Assembly: GCA_910579085.1 (NCBI GenBank)
Contig: CAJTRU010000056.1
Location: 1 to 18,266 of the forward strand
DNA from: an uncultured Lachnospiraceae bacterium
GTDB taxonomy: Bacteria > Bacillota > Clostridia > Lachnospirales > Lachnospiraceae
Length of the DNA stretch: 18,266 bases
Reading direction: 5' to 3'
Shown here piece after piece: positions 7,685-14,692 of this stretch (its first letter is position 1; each line of letters starts with the position of its first letter). Below the pieces are notes generated by a model. That model was given only the letters and a program-made list of their open reading frames with translations, was not told where the DNA came from and searched no databases. Both the position numbers and the translations under genes were made by a program.

Positions 7685-8459
7685 AGAAGAACTTTTGTTT
7701 TATAATGAATATGAAGACTTTTATACTATGGCAGGAAAGTCCAGGGCTTTCCATTTATTTTGCAAAGAAGCATTAAGTGAAGATTTTTCACAGGATGGTT
7801 TTAGTGATTTAAGCCAGGTTAAAAGAATTCTGGAATATATTCCAGATGGAAGGGATGTACATATTCTGGATATAGGATGCGGCAATGGCAAGATGCTTGG
7901 ATATATACAGAAAATAAAGGATGTTTATATACATGGTTTTGACTTTTCTGCACAGGCAATTAATACTGCAAGGAAATTATTTCCTGTAAAATCAGATTTC
8001 AGGGAGGGGATAGCAGGAGAAACAGAATATAAAGAGAATTCTTTTGATGTAATAATATCGATGGATACAATGTATTTTGCAAAAGATATGGCAGAGTTTA
8101 TGTGCCAGGTTAAAAGCTGGCTAAAAAATAATGGTGTATTCTTTGCAGGATACCAGGAAGGTGATATTATGCCAAAGACCAGTGATGCTGCAACATCAGT
8201 GCTTGCCAGGGCGTTACAGCAGAATGATATGGTTTATGAAACAGAGGATATTACAATGGAATGTTATAATATCCTAAAAAGAAAACGTAGTGCTGCATTA
8301 AAATATGAGGAAGATTTTAAGCAGGAAGGTAATATTGAATGGTTTAATATGCTTATGGGACAGACAGAACTTTGCTGCCTGCCATTTGCAGAATTTAAAG
8401 AAAAAATGGCAAGGTATATTTTTACTGCAAGAAAAGCATTACCCCTTTCTCGCCTGTAA
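7677..8459 (+). CDS. Class I SAM-dependent methyltransferase
   Basis: This 260-residue protein has a Rossmann-fold methyltransferase core. Motif I HILDIGCGNGKML at about 61-73 binds S-adenosylmethionine. GFDFSAQAI gives the acidic residue after strand 2, and FDVIISMDTMYF is the strand-4 motif. The C-terminal third (about 175-260) is a helical, substrate-side region. No substrate motif is recognisable, so it could act on a small molecule, RNA or protein. The ATG at 7677 has AGAGGA 8 bases upstream, within the end of the pyrophosphatase gene, and the two reading frames overlap by 8 bases. Its 3' end overlaps the convergent AraC-type gene by 21 bp, and no terminator is seen between them. Confidence 0.85.
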   Translation: MDKEELLFYNEYEDFYTMAGKSRAFHLFCKEALSEDFSQDGFSDLSQVKRILEYIPDGRDVHILDIGCGNGKMLGYIQKIKDVYIHGFDFSAQAINTARKLFPVKSDFREGIAGETEYKENSFDVIISMDTMYFAKDMAEFMCQVKSWLKNNGVFFAGYQEGDIMPKTSDAATSVLARALQQNDMVYETEDITMECYNILKRKRSAALKYEEDFKQEGNIEWFNMLMGQTELCCLPFAEFKEKMARYIFTARKALPLSRL

Positions 8460-9272
8460 AGGTGTACAGCCATATAATTCCTTAAAAACCCTGTTAAATA
8501 ATTTCTGGTTTGTAAAACCATTTTTTTCCATTAAGACCTGTACAGGTCCATCTGTATGGATTAAGTCCTGGTAAGTATGCGCTGCACGTACTTCATTCAG
8601 GTACTGTAAAAAAGAAATTCCCATATTCTTTTTAAAAAACCTGCAAAAGTATTCTTTGCCAAGACCTAGTAAACTTGCGGCTTCTTCTAACGTAACAGGT
8701 TCTCTGAAGTGTTCTTCAACATAGCTTGTAATACTGCGTATACGTTTTATTACAAGTATATCATTATTACTGGAAAGCGGGGCAGGGGCTTGAGCGAAAT
8801 TAACAACAAGTTTTGAAACGGTCTGTAATACAAGCCCTTCTGCTTCAAGTAAAAATGCCGGGTTATCTGTAATATATAATTCTGTAATACGTTTCATATA
8901 TCCGCACATTTCAAGGTATACAGGAAAATCTTTATCAGAAACCATGTCAGAATAACAGGATATATTATAATTTTCTATACCAGGAATATACCATTCAAGT
9001 GACTTTTTGGAAATATGGATGCATAAGAACATAGCACTGTCACCATAATGTAATGTGCTGTGTATATTTCCAGAGTCAATAACAAGAAGCTGTTTATTAC
9101 GCTGGTGGTAAGTTGTCCCGTTTATAGAAATATCGGATGCGCCATTAAGCGGATAAAGTATTTCTAATTCCTCATGCCAGTGCAATGGTGAATAGCCGCC
9201 AGATTTTGTATAAAATGCAATTTTTATATTAAGCGGGCTTTTCTCTAGGATAATCTCATTATATGGATGCAT
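8439..9272 (-). CDS. AraC family transcriptional regulator
   Basis: This 277-residue protein has a cupin-like N-terminal sensor domain (about 15-150; HWHEELEI at 31-38 is the typical sugar-sensor strand). An AraC-type double helix-turn-helix follows (about 178-277), with VTLEEAASLLGLGKEYFCRFFKK as the first HTH and MEKNGFTNQKLFNRVFKELYGCTPLQAR as the second HTH and family signature. This architecture is usual for regulators of sugar-use genes. The start is supported by GGAGG on the minus strand just upstream. A perfect 16-bp palindrome lies directly before that site, suggesting autoregulation. It is divergent from the 47-residue gene and convergent with the methyltransferase. Candidate targets within reach are its own gene, the small gene and possibly the distant GH31 cluster; none is proven. 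Confidence 0.9.
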   Translation of the reverse strand: MHPYNEIILEKSPLNIKIAFYTKSGGYSPLHWHEELEILYPLNGASDISINGTTYHQRNKQLLVIDSGNIHSTLHYGDSAMFLCIHISKKSLEWYIPGIENYNISCYSDMVSDKDFPVYLEMCGYMKRITELYITDNPAFLLEAEGLVLQTVSKLVVNFAQAPAPLSSNNDILVIKRIRSITSYVEEHFREPVTLEEAASLLGLGKEYFCRFFKKNMGISFLQYLNEVRAAHTYQDLIHTDGPVQVLMEKNGFTNQKLFNRVFKELYGCTPLQARKG

Positions 9273-9285
9273 AAAGTTCCTCCAG

Positions 9286-9301
9286 AAGTCAATATTGACT
9301 T
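9286..9301. promoter_or_regulatory. 16-bp perfect palindrome, candidate operator of the AraC-type gene
   Basis: AAGTCAATATTGACTT is a perfect palindrome placed about 14-29 bases before the regulator's start codon on the minus strand. A further GGTCAAA (9308-9314) repeats the GTCAA half-site. The position in the divergent control region suits a regulator binding site, but it could also fold in the messenger of the regulator. I could not define the minus-strand promoter. Confidence 0.5.
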
Positions 9302-9324
9302 AAATATGGTCAAAATGCTGCCTG

Positions 9325-9353
9325 TTATTATTATTTCAGTATGGTAATATAAT
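9325..9353 (+). promoter_or_regulatory. Promoter of the 47-residue gene
   Basis: TATAAT at 9348-9353 lies 17 bases after TTATTA (9325-9330), a 4-of-6 match to the -35 consensus. The predicted start of transcription near 9360 leaves a leader of about 115 bases. Confidence 0.6.
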
Positions 9354-9392
9354 ACGTGCCAGGAGGGAAAGAATAACTGGCAATAAGAAATT

Positions 9393-9445
9393 CCAGGCAG
9401 TTCTTAAAAAGTTTTCTGGTGTATCTGCCAGAGGTTACAGCCTGG
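9393..9445 (+). other. Foldable leader of the 47-residue gene
   Basis: An outer stem CCAGGC (9393-9398) with GCCTGG (9440-9445) encloses an inner stem TCTGG (9415-9419) with CCAGA (9428-9432). Both are perfect and nested, and they sit between the promoter and the ribosome binding site. The structure may affect translation or mRNA stability. It does not match a riboswitch class I know. Confidence 0.4.
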
Positions 9446-9476
9446 TATAAATTTAAATAAAATGGAGGACAAAATT

Positions 9477-9620
9477 ATGTCAAAATTAAAAATTTCAATT
9501 AAGGAAAAGATAACAGGTTATATTAAAAACAATGCGGATGTTTTAGCAGGCGGTTTATTAGCTTTAAACGGCAATGTAGCAGCGTACAGGGCATTTGCAA
9601 TGATAAAAAGCGGGAAATAA
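9477..9620 (+). CDS. Unrecognised 47-residue small protein
   Basis: This short gene lies between the AraC-type regulator and the glutamate synthase-like gene. The ATG at 9477 has TGGAGG 8 bases upstream, and the frame ends with TAA at 9618-9620. The N-terminal half is basic and polar (MSKLKISIKEKITGYIKNN). The second half is a small-residue-rich, moderately hydrophobic helix (ADVLAGGLLALNGNVAAYR) followed by AFAMIKSGK. It has no cysteine and no Sec signal with a usual cleavage site. The hydrophobic stretch is broken by Asn and is marginal for a membrane helix. A promoter, a foldable leader and a strong terminator make it a monocistronic unit. I do not recognise the family; a membrane-associated or signalling peptide are options without direct support. 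Confidence 0.75.
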   Translation: MSKLKISIKEKITGYIKNNADVLAGGLLALNGNVAAYRAFAMIKSGK

Positions 9621-9658
9621 TGCTTATGTTTTGCATGAATTTAATATCTGGATGCTAA

Positions 9659-9696
9659 GGTGCTTTCTTGTTAATGGCAGGAAGCATCTTTTTTTG
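9659..9696 (+). terminator. Terminator of the 47-residue gene
   Basis: GGTGCTTTCTTG (9659-9670) pairs with CAGGAAGCATC (9678-9688) with one bulged T and two G-T pairs. TTTTTTTGTTTTTG follows directly. It is a good rho-independent terminator 38 bases after the stop codon. Confidence 0.85.
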
Positions 9697-9733
9697 TTTT
9701 TGTAAAAATATATTATATATATGACGCTTATAG

Positions 9734-9776
9734 TTTTAAATGCCCCTGCACAATTAAAATGCAGGGGCATTTAAAA
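9734..9776. repeat. Perfect 17-bp inverted repeat (hairpin 1)
   Basis: TTTTAAATGCCCCTGCA (9734-9750) is exactly complementary to 9760-9776 around a 9-base loop. The stem begins and ends in A/T runs but is not followed by T's on either strand, so it is not a standard terminator. It lies in the 391-base gap before the rubredoxin-glutamate synthase gene. Confidence 0.7.
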
Positions 9777-9777
9777 T

Positions 9778-9801
9778 GGCATCCTGCGGGTACAGGATGC
9801 C
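9778..9801. repeat. Perfect 9-bp inverted repeat (hairpin 2)
   Basis: GGCATCCTG (9778-9786) pairs perfectly with CAGGATGCC (9793-9801) around CGGGTA. It begins one base after hairpin 1. A weaker stem follows near 9822-9839 (GTAG..GG with CC..CTAC). The tandem could be a structured RNA or a palindromic intergenic repeat. I cannot match it to a known riboswitch. Confidence 0.6.
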
Positions 9802-9925
9802 TAGGTATGAATTGAAAAAAGGGTAGCAGGTTTTCCCTACTAACAAATATGATAATATACTTATTTTGCAGTTATGTCAAGGGGTTTTATAAATATTTAA
9901 TATTATGTAGTTACGGAATTTACTG

Positions 9926-9954
9926 TTTCCATTTTGTTTTTTTTGATATATAAT
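9926..9954 (+). promoter_or_regulatory. Promoter of the glutamate synthase-like operon
   Basis: TATAAT at 9949-9954 is preceded by TTTCCA at 9926-9931 with exact 17-base spacing (-35 match 4 of 6). The start of transcription would be near 9961, downstream of the hairpin tandem. If this promoter is used, the hairpins are not in the operon's messenger. Confidence 0.65.
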
Positions 9955-10011
9955 ACATAATAATACAGAATTTGACAATTTTGGAATATTATGGAAAAAA
10001 GGGGGAAACGT

Positions 10012-11385
10012 ATGAAGAGATTTGTTTGTACAGTATGTGGCTATATATATGAAGGTGACAGTGCACCAGACATATGTCCTGTATGTAAACAGCCAGGGGA
10101 AAAGTTCAGGGAAGAAACTGCTGTTAAAAGTGATGGCAGGGGAACAGGTGCTTCTTCCAGTACATTAGATTATGACAAAAGTTTTTACCGCAATGACAGT
10201 TCATGCCGTTATATGGAAGAAATACACCAGATGGCAGTAACAGGAAAGTCTTTAAGCAGTGCTATGGGCACAAAGATGCCTTTGCCTTCATGGGATGACA
10301 TACTGCTTCTAGGGGCACAGTTAAACCCGGCACCACTTGATGAGGGGGAACATGTTAATACAATGACAGTTATTGGCAGGAATTCTAAGAAACCTATGGT
10401 ACTTAAAAGCCCTGTATATATTTCCCATATGTCATTTGGGGCATTGTCCAAAGAAATAAAAGTGGCACTTGCCAAGGGTTCTGCAATGGCAGGGACAGCA
10501 ATGTGCAGCGGTGAGGGCGGTATACTGCCAGAGGAAAGGGAAGCTGCTTATAAGTACATATTTGAGTATATTCCTAATAAATACAGTGTGACAGACGAAA
10601 ACCTGCGTGCAGCGGATGCCATTGAAATTAAGATTGGACAGGGTACAAAGCCAGGAATGGGCGGGCATCTGCCAGGTGAAAAGGTAACAGAGGAAATTGC
10701 AAAGCTGCGTGGAAGAAAACCAGGTGAGGATATACAAAGCCCAAGCAAGTTTAAGGAATTAAATTCTAAAGAGGATTTAAAAGAAATGGTGGATATGCTG
10801 CGCCGCCGTTCTGATGGCAGGCCAGTAGGTATTAAGATTGCAGCAGGGCATATTGAAAGGGATTTGGAATACTGTGTATTTGCAGAACCTGATTTTATAA
10901 CAATTGACGGCAGGGGCGGTGCAACTGGTTCAAGCCCGTTTTTCCTGCGTGAAGCAACAACTGTCCCAACCATTTATGCGCTTTACCGTGCGAGGAAATA
11001 CCTGGATTTGGTACATTCAGATATTTCACTTGTAATTACAGGAGGCCTGCGTGTATCTGCTGATATCGCAAAAGCGCTTGCAATGGGTGCAGATGCGGTT
11101 GCTGTTGCAAGTGCAGCATTAATGGCAGCAGCGTGCCAGCAATACAGGATTTGTGGTTCAGGAAACTGTCCTGTAGGTATTGCAACACAAGAACCAGAAT
11201 TAAGGAAAAGGTTAAATATAGAACAGGCAGCAAAGAGAACTGCCAATTACCTGGATGTTACTTTAGAGGAGTTAAAAACATTTGCCAGGATTACAGGACA
11301 TAATTCAGTACATGGGTTAAGTACAGATGATTTAGTAACAATAAACAGGGAGATTTCAGAATTTACCAATATAAGACATGCATAA
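10012..11385 (+). CDS. Rubredoxin-domain glutamate synthase-type FMN/Fe-S oxidoreductase
   Basis: This 457-residue protein starts with a rubredoxin-like iron site (CTVC at 6-9 and CPVC at 22-25). A glutamate synthase FMN-binding barrel follows (GltB central domain). The family's cluster-binding spacing is present: Cys375, Cys381 and Cys386 (C-x5-C-x4-C, CPVGIATQ). Other family blocks are SGEGGILPEER, IGQGTKPGMGGHLPG and the FMN/2-oxoglutarate region ITGGLRVSADIAKALAMGAD. The amidotransferase (glutaminase) and C-terminal beta-helix domains of full GltB are absent. The protein may use free ammonia or a partner, or another substrate. The rubredoxin tip probably passes electrons to FMN. The ATG at 10012 is preferred over 9991 because AAGGGGG lies 7 bases upstream and MKRFVCTVCGY is the usual start of this type. 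It probably begins an operon with the IbrAB-like pair 39 bases downstream. Confidence 0.88.
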   Translation: MKRFVCTVCGYIYEGDSAPDICPVCKQPGEKFREETAVKSDGRGTGASSSTLDYDKSFYRNDSSCRYMEEIHQMAVTGKSLSSAMGTKMPLPSWDDILLLGAQLNPAPLDEGEHVNTMTVIGRNSKKPMVLKSPVYISHMSFGALSKEIKVALAKGSAMAGTAMCSGEGGILPEEREAAYKYIFEYIPNKYSVTDENLRAADAIEIKIGQGTKPGMGGHLPGEKVTEEIAKLRGRKPGEDIQSPSKFKELNSKEDLKEMVDMLRRRSDGRPVGIKIAAGHIERDLEYCVFAEPDFITIDGRGGATGSSPFFLREATTVPTIYALYRARKYLDLVHSDISLVITGGLRVSADIAKALAMGADAVAVASAALMAAACQQYRICGSGNCPVGIATQEPELRKRLNIEQAAKRTANYLDVTLEELKTFARITGHNSVHGLSTDDLVTINREISEFTNIRHA

Positions 11386-11424
11386 CAGATAATACAGGCA
11401 TATTTACAAGGCATGGGGGTTATT

Positions 11425-12741
11425 ATGGTTAAAAAATATACAGGGCAGAATGTTTATGATGCACTACAGAGGCGGCTTGGTTTTATTTTTCAGGAATTTG
11501 ACAATATTTTTGTTTCATTTTCGGGTGGAAAGGACAGTGGCGTCCTGTTAAACCTGGTACTGGATTTCCAGGAAAAAAACTATCCAGACAAGAAAATTGG
11601 CGTGTTCCACCAGGATTTTGAGGCACAGTATACAGTTACAACAGAATATGTGGAGCGTACATTTAAAAGGCTTGAAGACAAAGCCCAGTTATACTGGGTA
11701 TGTCTTCCAATGGCAACAAGGACAGCACTTAGCAGCTATGAGATGTACTGGTTTCCATGGGATGACACTAAAAAGGCGGCATGGGTGCGCCCTATGCCAG
11801 AGCATCCATATGTAATTAATCTTGAAAATAACCCAATGACAACTTACCGCTATAAGATGCACCAGGGAGACCTGGCAAAGCAGTTCAGCAGATGGTACAG
11901 GATTTCACATGGCAACCAGAAAACTGTATGCCTGCTTGGTATAAGGGCAGAAGAGTCAATGCAGCGTTACAGCGGCATCTTAAATAAAAAATATGGATAT
12001 AAAGGGGAGTACTGGATAAGCAAACAGTTTAAAGATGTGTGGACAGCATCACCAATTTATGACTGGCTTCTTAGTGATGTATGGCATGCAAATTATATTT
12101 TTAATTATGATTATAACAGGCTTTATGACATGTACCACATGGCAGGGCTTAAACCTGACCAGATGCGTGTAGCTTCCCCGTTTAATGACTATGCAAAGGA
12201 CAGCCTTAACCTGTACAGGGTTATTGACCCTGAAATATGGGCAAAGCTTATAGGACGTGTAAAAGGTGCTAATTTTGGTGCTATTTATGGCAAGACAAAG
12301 GCACTTGGATACAGAAGCCTCTCATTGCCAAAAGGGCATACATGGGAGTCATATACTAAATTCTTGTTAGATACCCTTCCTGTCAGGTTAAGGAATAATT
12401 ATGTCAGGAAATTCCGTACTTCAATAGAGTTCTGGCATAAAACTGGCGGAGGACTGGAAGAGGAAACTATACGCGAACTTGTAGAACATGGTTATAAGAT
12501 AAGGCGTAATGGTGTTTCTAATTATACAATAATGAAAAATTCCCGGATTATATTTCTTGAAAGAATACCAGACCATACAGATGATATAAAATCCTCAAAA
12601 GACCTCCCAAGCTGGAAAAGGATGTGTTACTGCATACTCCGCAATGACCATACATGCCGGTTTATGGGGTTTGGGGTTTCAAGAGAACAGAAAAAACTAA
12701 TAGATACACTGAAACAGAAATATGTCAAAGTAGGTGTTTAA
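11425..12741 (+). CDS. ibrA: IbrA-like PAPS reductase/DUF3440 protein
   Basis: This 438-residue cytoplasmic protein has an N-terminal adenine-nucleotide alpha-hydrolase (PP-loop) domain with SGGKDS at 33-38, the pyrophosphate-binding loop of PAPS reductases and ATP pyrophosphatases. A C-terminal region of DUF3440 type follows, including the WTASPIYDWLLSDVW segment and the Asp/Tyr-rich YNRLYDMYHMAGL. This layout is that of IbrA, which with IbrB activates eib immunoglobulin-binding protein genes in E. coli. A biochemical reaction for IbrA is not established; relation to DndC-like sulfur-inserting proteins is by fold. The ATG at 11425 is chosen because GGGGG (11415-11419) precedes it; the in-frame ATG at 11413 lacks a properly spaced site. 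The IbrB-like partner starts 45 bases after the stop codon, which strengthens the call. Confidence 0.85.
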   Translation: MVKKYTGQNVYDALQRRLGFIFQEFDNIFVSFSGGKDSGVLLNLVLDFQEKNYPDKKIGVFHQDFEAQYTVTTEYVERTFKRLEDKAQLYWVCLPMATRTALSSYEMYWFPWDDTKKAAWVRPMPEHPYVINLENNPMTTYRYKMHQGDLAKQFSRWYRISHGNQKTVCLLGIRAEESMQRYSGILNKKYGYKGEYWISKQFKDVWTASPIYDWLLSDVWHANYIFNYDYNRLYDMYHMAGLKPDQMRVASPFNDYAKDSLNLYRVIDPEIWAKLIGRVKGANFGAIYGKTKALGYRSLSLPKGHTWESYTKFLLDTLPVRLRNNYVRKFRTSIEFWHKTGGGLEEETIRELVEHGYKIRRNGVSNYTIMKNSRIIFLERIPDHTDDIKSSKDLPSWKRMCYCILRNDHTCRFMGFGVSREQKKLIDTLKQKYVKVGV

Positions 12742-12786
12742 AAGCAGAACCATGACATTAAATGCAGAGCAGAAATGAGGAATAAT

Positions 12787-13308
12787 ATGTCTTATAAAAG
12801 TCCAGTTTACAATGTAATTTCCGTACCTATTGAAAAAATTGTACCAAATACATACAATCCAAATTCTGTAGCGCCTCCTGAACTGGAATTATTATATGAC
12901 AGTATTAAAGAGGATGGCTATACAATGCCTATTGTGTGTTATTTTGACAATGAAAAGGATAAATATATAATTGTAGATGGTTTCCACAGGTACCGGATTA
13001 TGCTTGATTATACAGATATTTATGAACGTGAGAAAGGAATGTTACCTGTATCTGTTATTGACAAGCCTATTGATTACCGTATGGCAAGTACAATAAGGCA
13101 TAACAGGGCACGTGGCACGCATAATGTAGACCTTATGAGCAATATTATTAAAGAGCTTTGTGAACTTGGCAGGTCTGATGCCTGGATTTCAAAACATCTT
13201 GGAATGGAAAGGGATGAGATACTGCGCCTGAAGCAGATAACAGGGCTTACAGAGCTTTTTAAGGATGTAAGTTTTGGGAAGGCATGGAAGCCTGCCAAAG
13301 AGGACTAG
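12787..13308 (+). CDS. ibrB: IbrB-like ParB/sulfiredoxin-fold protein
   Basis: This 173-residue protein has a ParB N-terminal (ParB/Srx) fold: VPIEKIVPNTYNPN at the start, LLYDSIKEDGYTMPIV as the helix-strand unit, and DGFHRYRIM (about 63-71) in place of the GERRxxA nucleotide-binding box. TIRHNRARGTHN provides a second phosphate-binding patch. A helix-turn-helix follows (ISKHLGMERDEILRLKQITGL). It has no chromosome-partition partner (ParA) and follows the IbrA-like gene, which is the known IbrAB arrangement. ParB-fold proteins bind CTP or other nucleotides; whether this one does is inferred. The ATG at 12787 is preferred (TGAGGA upstream) over 12775, which lacks a site. The deaminase gene begins 16 bases after it, so all three are likely co-translated from one messenger. 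Confidence 0.83.
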   Translation: MSYKSPVYNVISVPIEKIVPNTYNPNSVAPPELELLYDSIKEDGYTMPIVCYFDNEKDKYIIVDGFHRYRIMLDYTDIYEREKGMLPVSVIDKPIDYRMASTIRHNRARGTHNVDLMSNIIKELCELGRSDAWISKHLGMERDEILRLKQITGLTELFKDVSFGKAWKPAKED

Positions 13309-13323
13309 TGAAAGGGGAATTAA

Positions 13324-14613
13324 ATGAGAATACGGATTTACAATGCCAGGATTATTACAATGGCAAATGGTGCAGATGTTTTAGAAGGTGAAATCCATAT
13401 TGATGGTGAGAGGGTTTCATTTGCAGGGACAAATGAAGAAGCAGGCAAAATTAAAGATAATATTGTATGGGACAGGGAGATTGATGCCTGTGGCAATATA
13501 GTGATGCCAGGGTTTAAAGATGCACACACACATTCTGCAATGACATTCCTGCGTTCTTATGCAGATGACCTTCCATTGCAGGAATGGCTTTATAACAGGG
13601 TATTCCCTATGGAAGCAAAACTTACAGAAGAAGACGTGCTGTGGTGTTCAAGGCTTGCAATACTTGAATACCTGACAAGCGGGATTACAGCAAACTTTGA
13701 TATGTATATGAAAAACGAAGCTAATGCAAGGGCATCTGCGGAAGCTGGTTTCAGGACGGTTTTATGTGGAAGCATTAATGATTTTGGTGGTACAATTGAA
13801 GAAATAGAAGAAGAGTATAACCATTTTAACAGTTATAATCCATTAATATCATACCAGCTTGGTTTCCATGCAGAATATACTACTAAAAGGGAAACGCTGG
13901 AGAGAATGGCATGTCTTGCACAGAAATATAAAGCGCCAGTATATACGCACAATTCAGAAACCAAGGCAGAAGTGGAAGGCTGTATTGAAAGGTATGGCAA
14001 GACCCCAACAGCATTTCTTGACAGCCTTGGGATGTTTGAATTTGGTGGCGGCGGTTTCCATTGTGTTTATATGACAGATGAAGACTTATCTATATTTAAG
14101 GAAAAAAACATCTGGGCTGTAACTAACCCTGCTTCAAATGTTAAGCTTGCAAGCGGGATTGCGCCTGTCCAGAAGATGCTTGATATGGGAATAGGGCTTG
14201 CAGTTGGTACAGACGGTCCTGCAAGCAATAACTGTCTTGATATGTTCCGTGAAATGTTCCTGGTAACAGCATTACAGAAGGTATCAATACCCGATGCTTC
14301 TGCAACAGATGCCAATGACGTGCTTTATATGGCAACATCTGGCGGGGCGCTTGCAATGGGCCTTAAAGAATGTGATACTCTTGAAAAGGGCAAATATGCA
14401 GATTTAATAATGCTTGATATACACCAGCCAAATATGCAGCCTCTTAATAATATAAGCAAAAACATTGTTTACAGCGGCAGTAAGCAGAATGTGAAAATGA
14501 CAATGGTAGCTGGTAAAATCCTCTACGAAGATGGCAGGTTTAATATAGGTACTGATGCAGAAGAAATTTATGCAAAAGCTAATGAAAGCATTGAAAGAAT
14601 GAGAAATGAATAA
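13324..14613 (+). CDS. mtaD: MtaD-type 5'-methylthioadenosine/S-adenosylhomocysteine deaminase
   Basis: This 429-residue metal-dependent amidohydrolase is predicted to deaminate adenosine derivatives (methylthioadenosine, SAH, 5'-deoxyadenosine) to inosine forms. Metal and catalytic residues are in place: His68 and His70 in DAHTHS, His182 in HAEYTT, His209 and Glu212 in THNSET, His246 in FHCVY and Asp297 in GTDGPASNN. The N- and C-terminal strands (NARIITM; MVAGKILYEDGRF) make the usual small beta domain. Length is normal for MtaD. The start has AAAGGGG 6 bases upstream. It sits 16 bases after the IbrB-like gene, which suggests a shared job in adenine-nucleotide or sulfur by-product handling. 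Related deaminases act on guanine or triazines, so the exact substrate is not certain. No clear terminator follows. Confidence 0.87.
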   Translation: MRIRIYNARIITMANGADVLEGEIHIDGERVSFAGTNEEAGKIKDNIVWDREIDACGNIVMPGFKDAHTHSAMTFLRSYADDLPLQEWLYNRVFPMEAKLTEEDVLWCSRLAILEYLTSGITANFDMYMKNEANARASAEAGFRTVLCGSINDFGGTIEEIEEEYNHFNSYNPLISYQLGFHAEYTTKRETLERMACLAQKYKAPVYTHNSETKAEVEGCIERYGKTPTAFLDSLGMFEFGGGGFHCVYMTDEDLSIFKEKNIWAVTNPASNVKLASGIAPVQKMLDMGIGLAVGTDGPASNNCLDMFREMFLVTALQKVSIPDASATDANDVLYMATSGGALAMGLKECDTLEKGKYADLIMLDIHQPNMQPLNNISKNIVYSGSKQNVKMTMVAGKILYEDGRFNIGTDAEEIYAKANESIERMRNE

Positions 14614-14629
14614 TATAATTATAAAAACA

Positions 14630-14657
14630 GCATTGTTCCATAGCGGGCTTGTCTGTT
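14630..14657 (+). repeat. Possible decayed fragment of the dispersed repeat (copy D)
   Basis: GCATTGTTCCATAGCG (14630-14645) agrees at 14 of 16 positions with the minus-strand reading of copy B (GCATTGTACCGTAGCG). Similarity fades afterwards. It lies in the 79-base gap between the deaminase and the Gfo/Idh/MocA gene. AACAG (14626-14630) and CTGTT (14653-14657) could pair weakly. Confidence 0.35.
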
Positions 14658-14692
14658 ATATTATTTAATTTCAAGAGAAGGAAGGGGATTTT

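Noticed and set aside
9734..9801. T-box or other known riboswitch for the glutamate synthase operon
   Set aside because: No T-box core, no glutamine-riboswitch motif, and the promoter at 9926-9954 lies downstream of the hairpins.
12787..13308. Chromosome or plasmid partition ParB
   Set aside because: Too short, no ParA partner or parS-like sites, altered GERR box, and it follows an IbrA-like gene; IbrB fits better.
11425..13308. Complete Dnd/Ssp phosphorothioation defence system
   Set aside because: Only a DndC-like fold and a ParB fold are present; no cysteine desulfurase, DndD ATPase, DndE or restriction genes are in the window.
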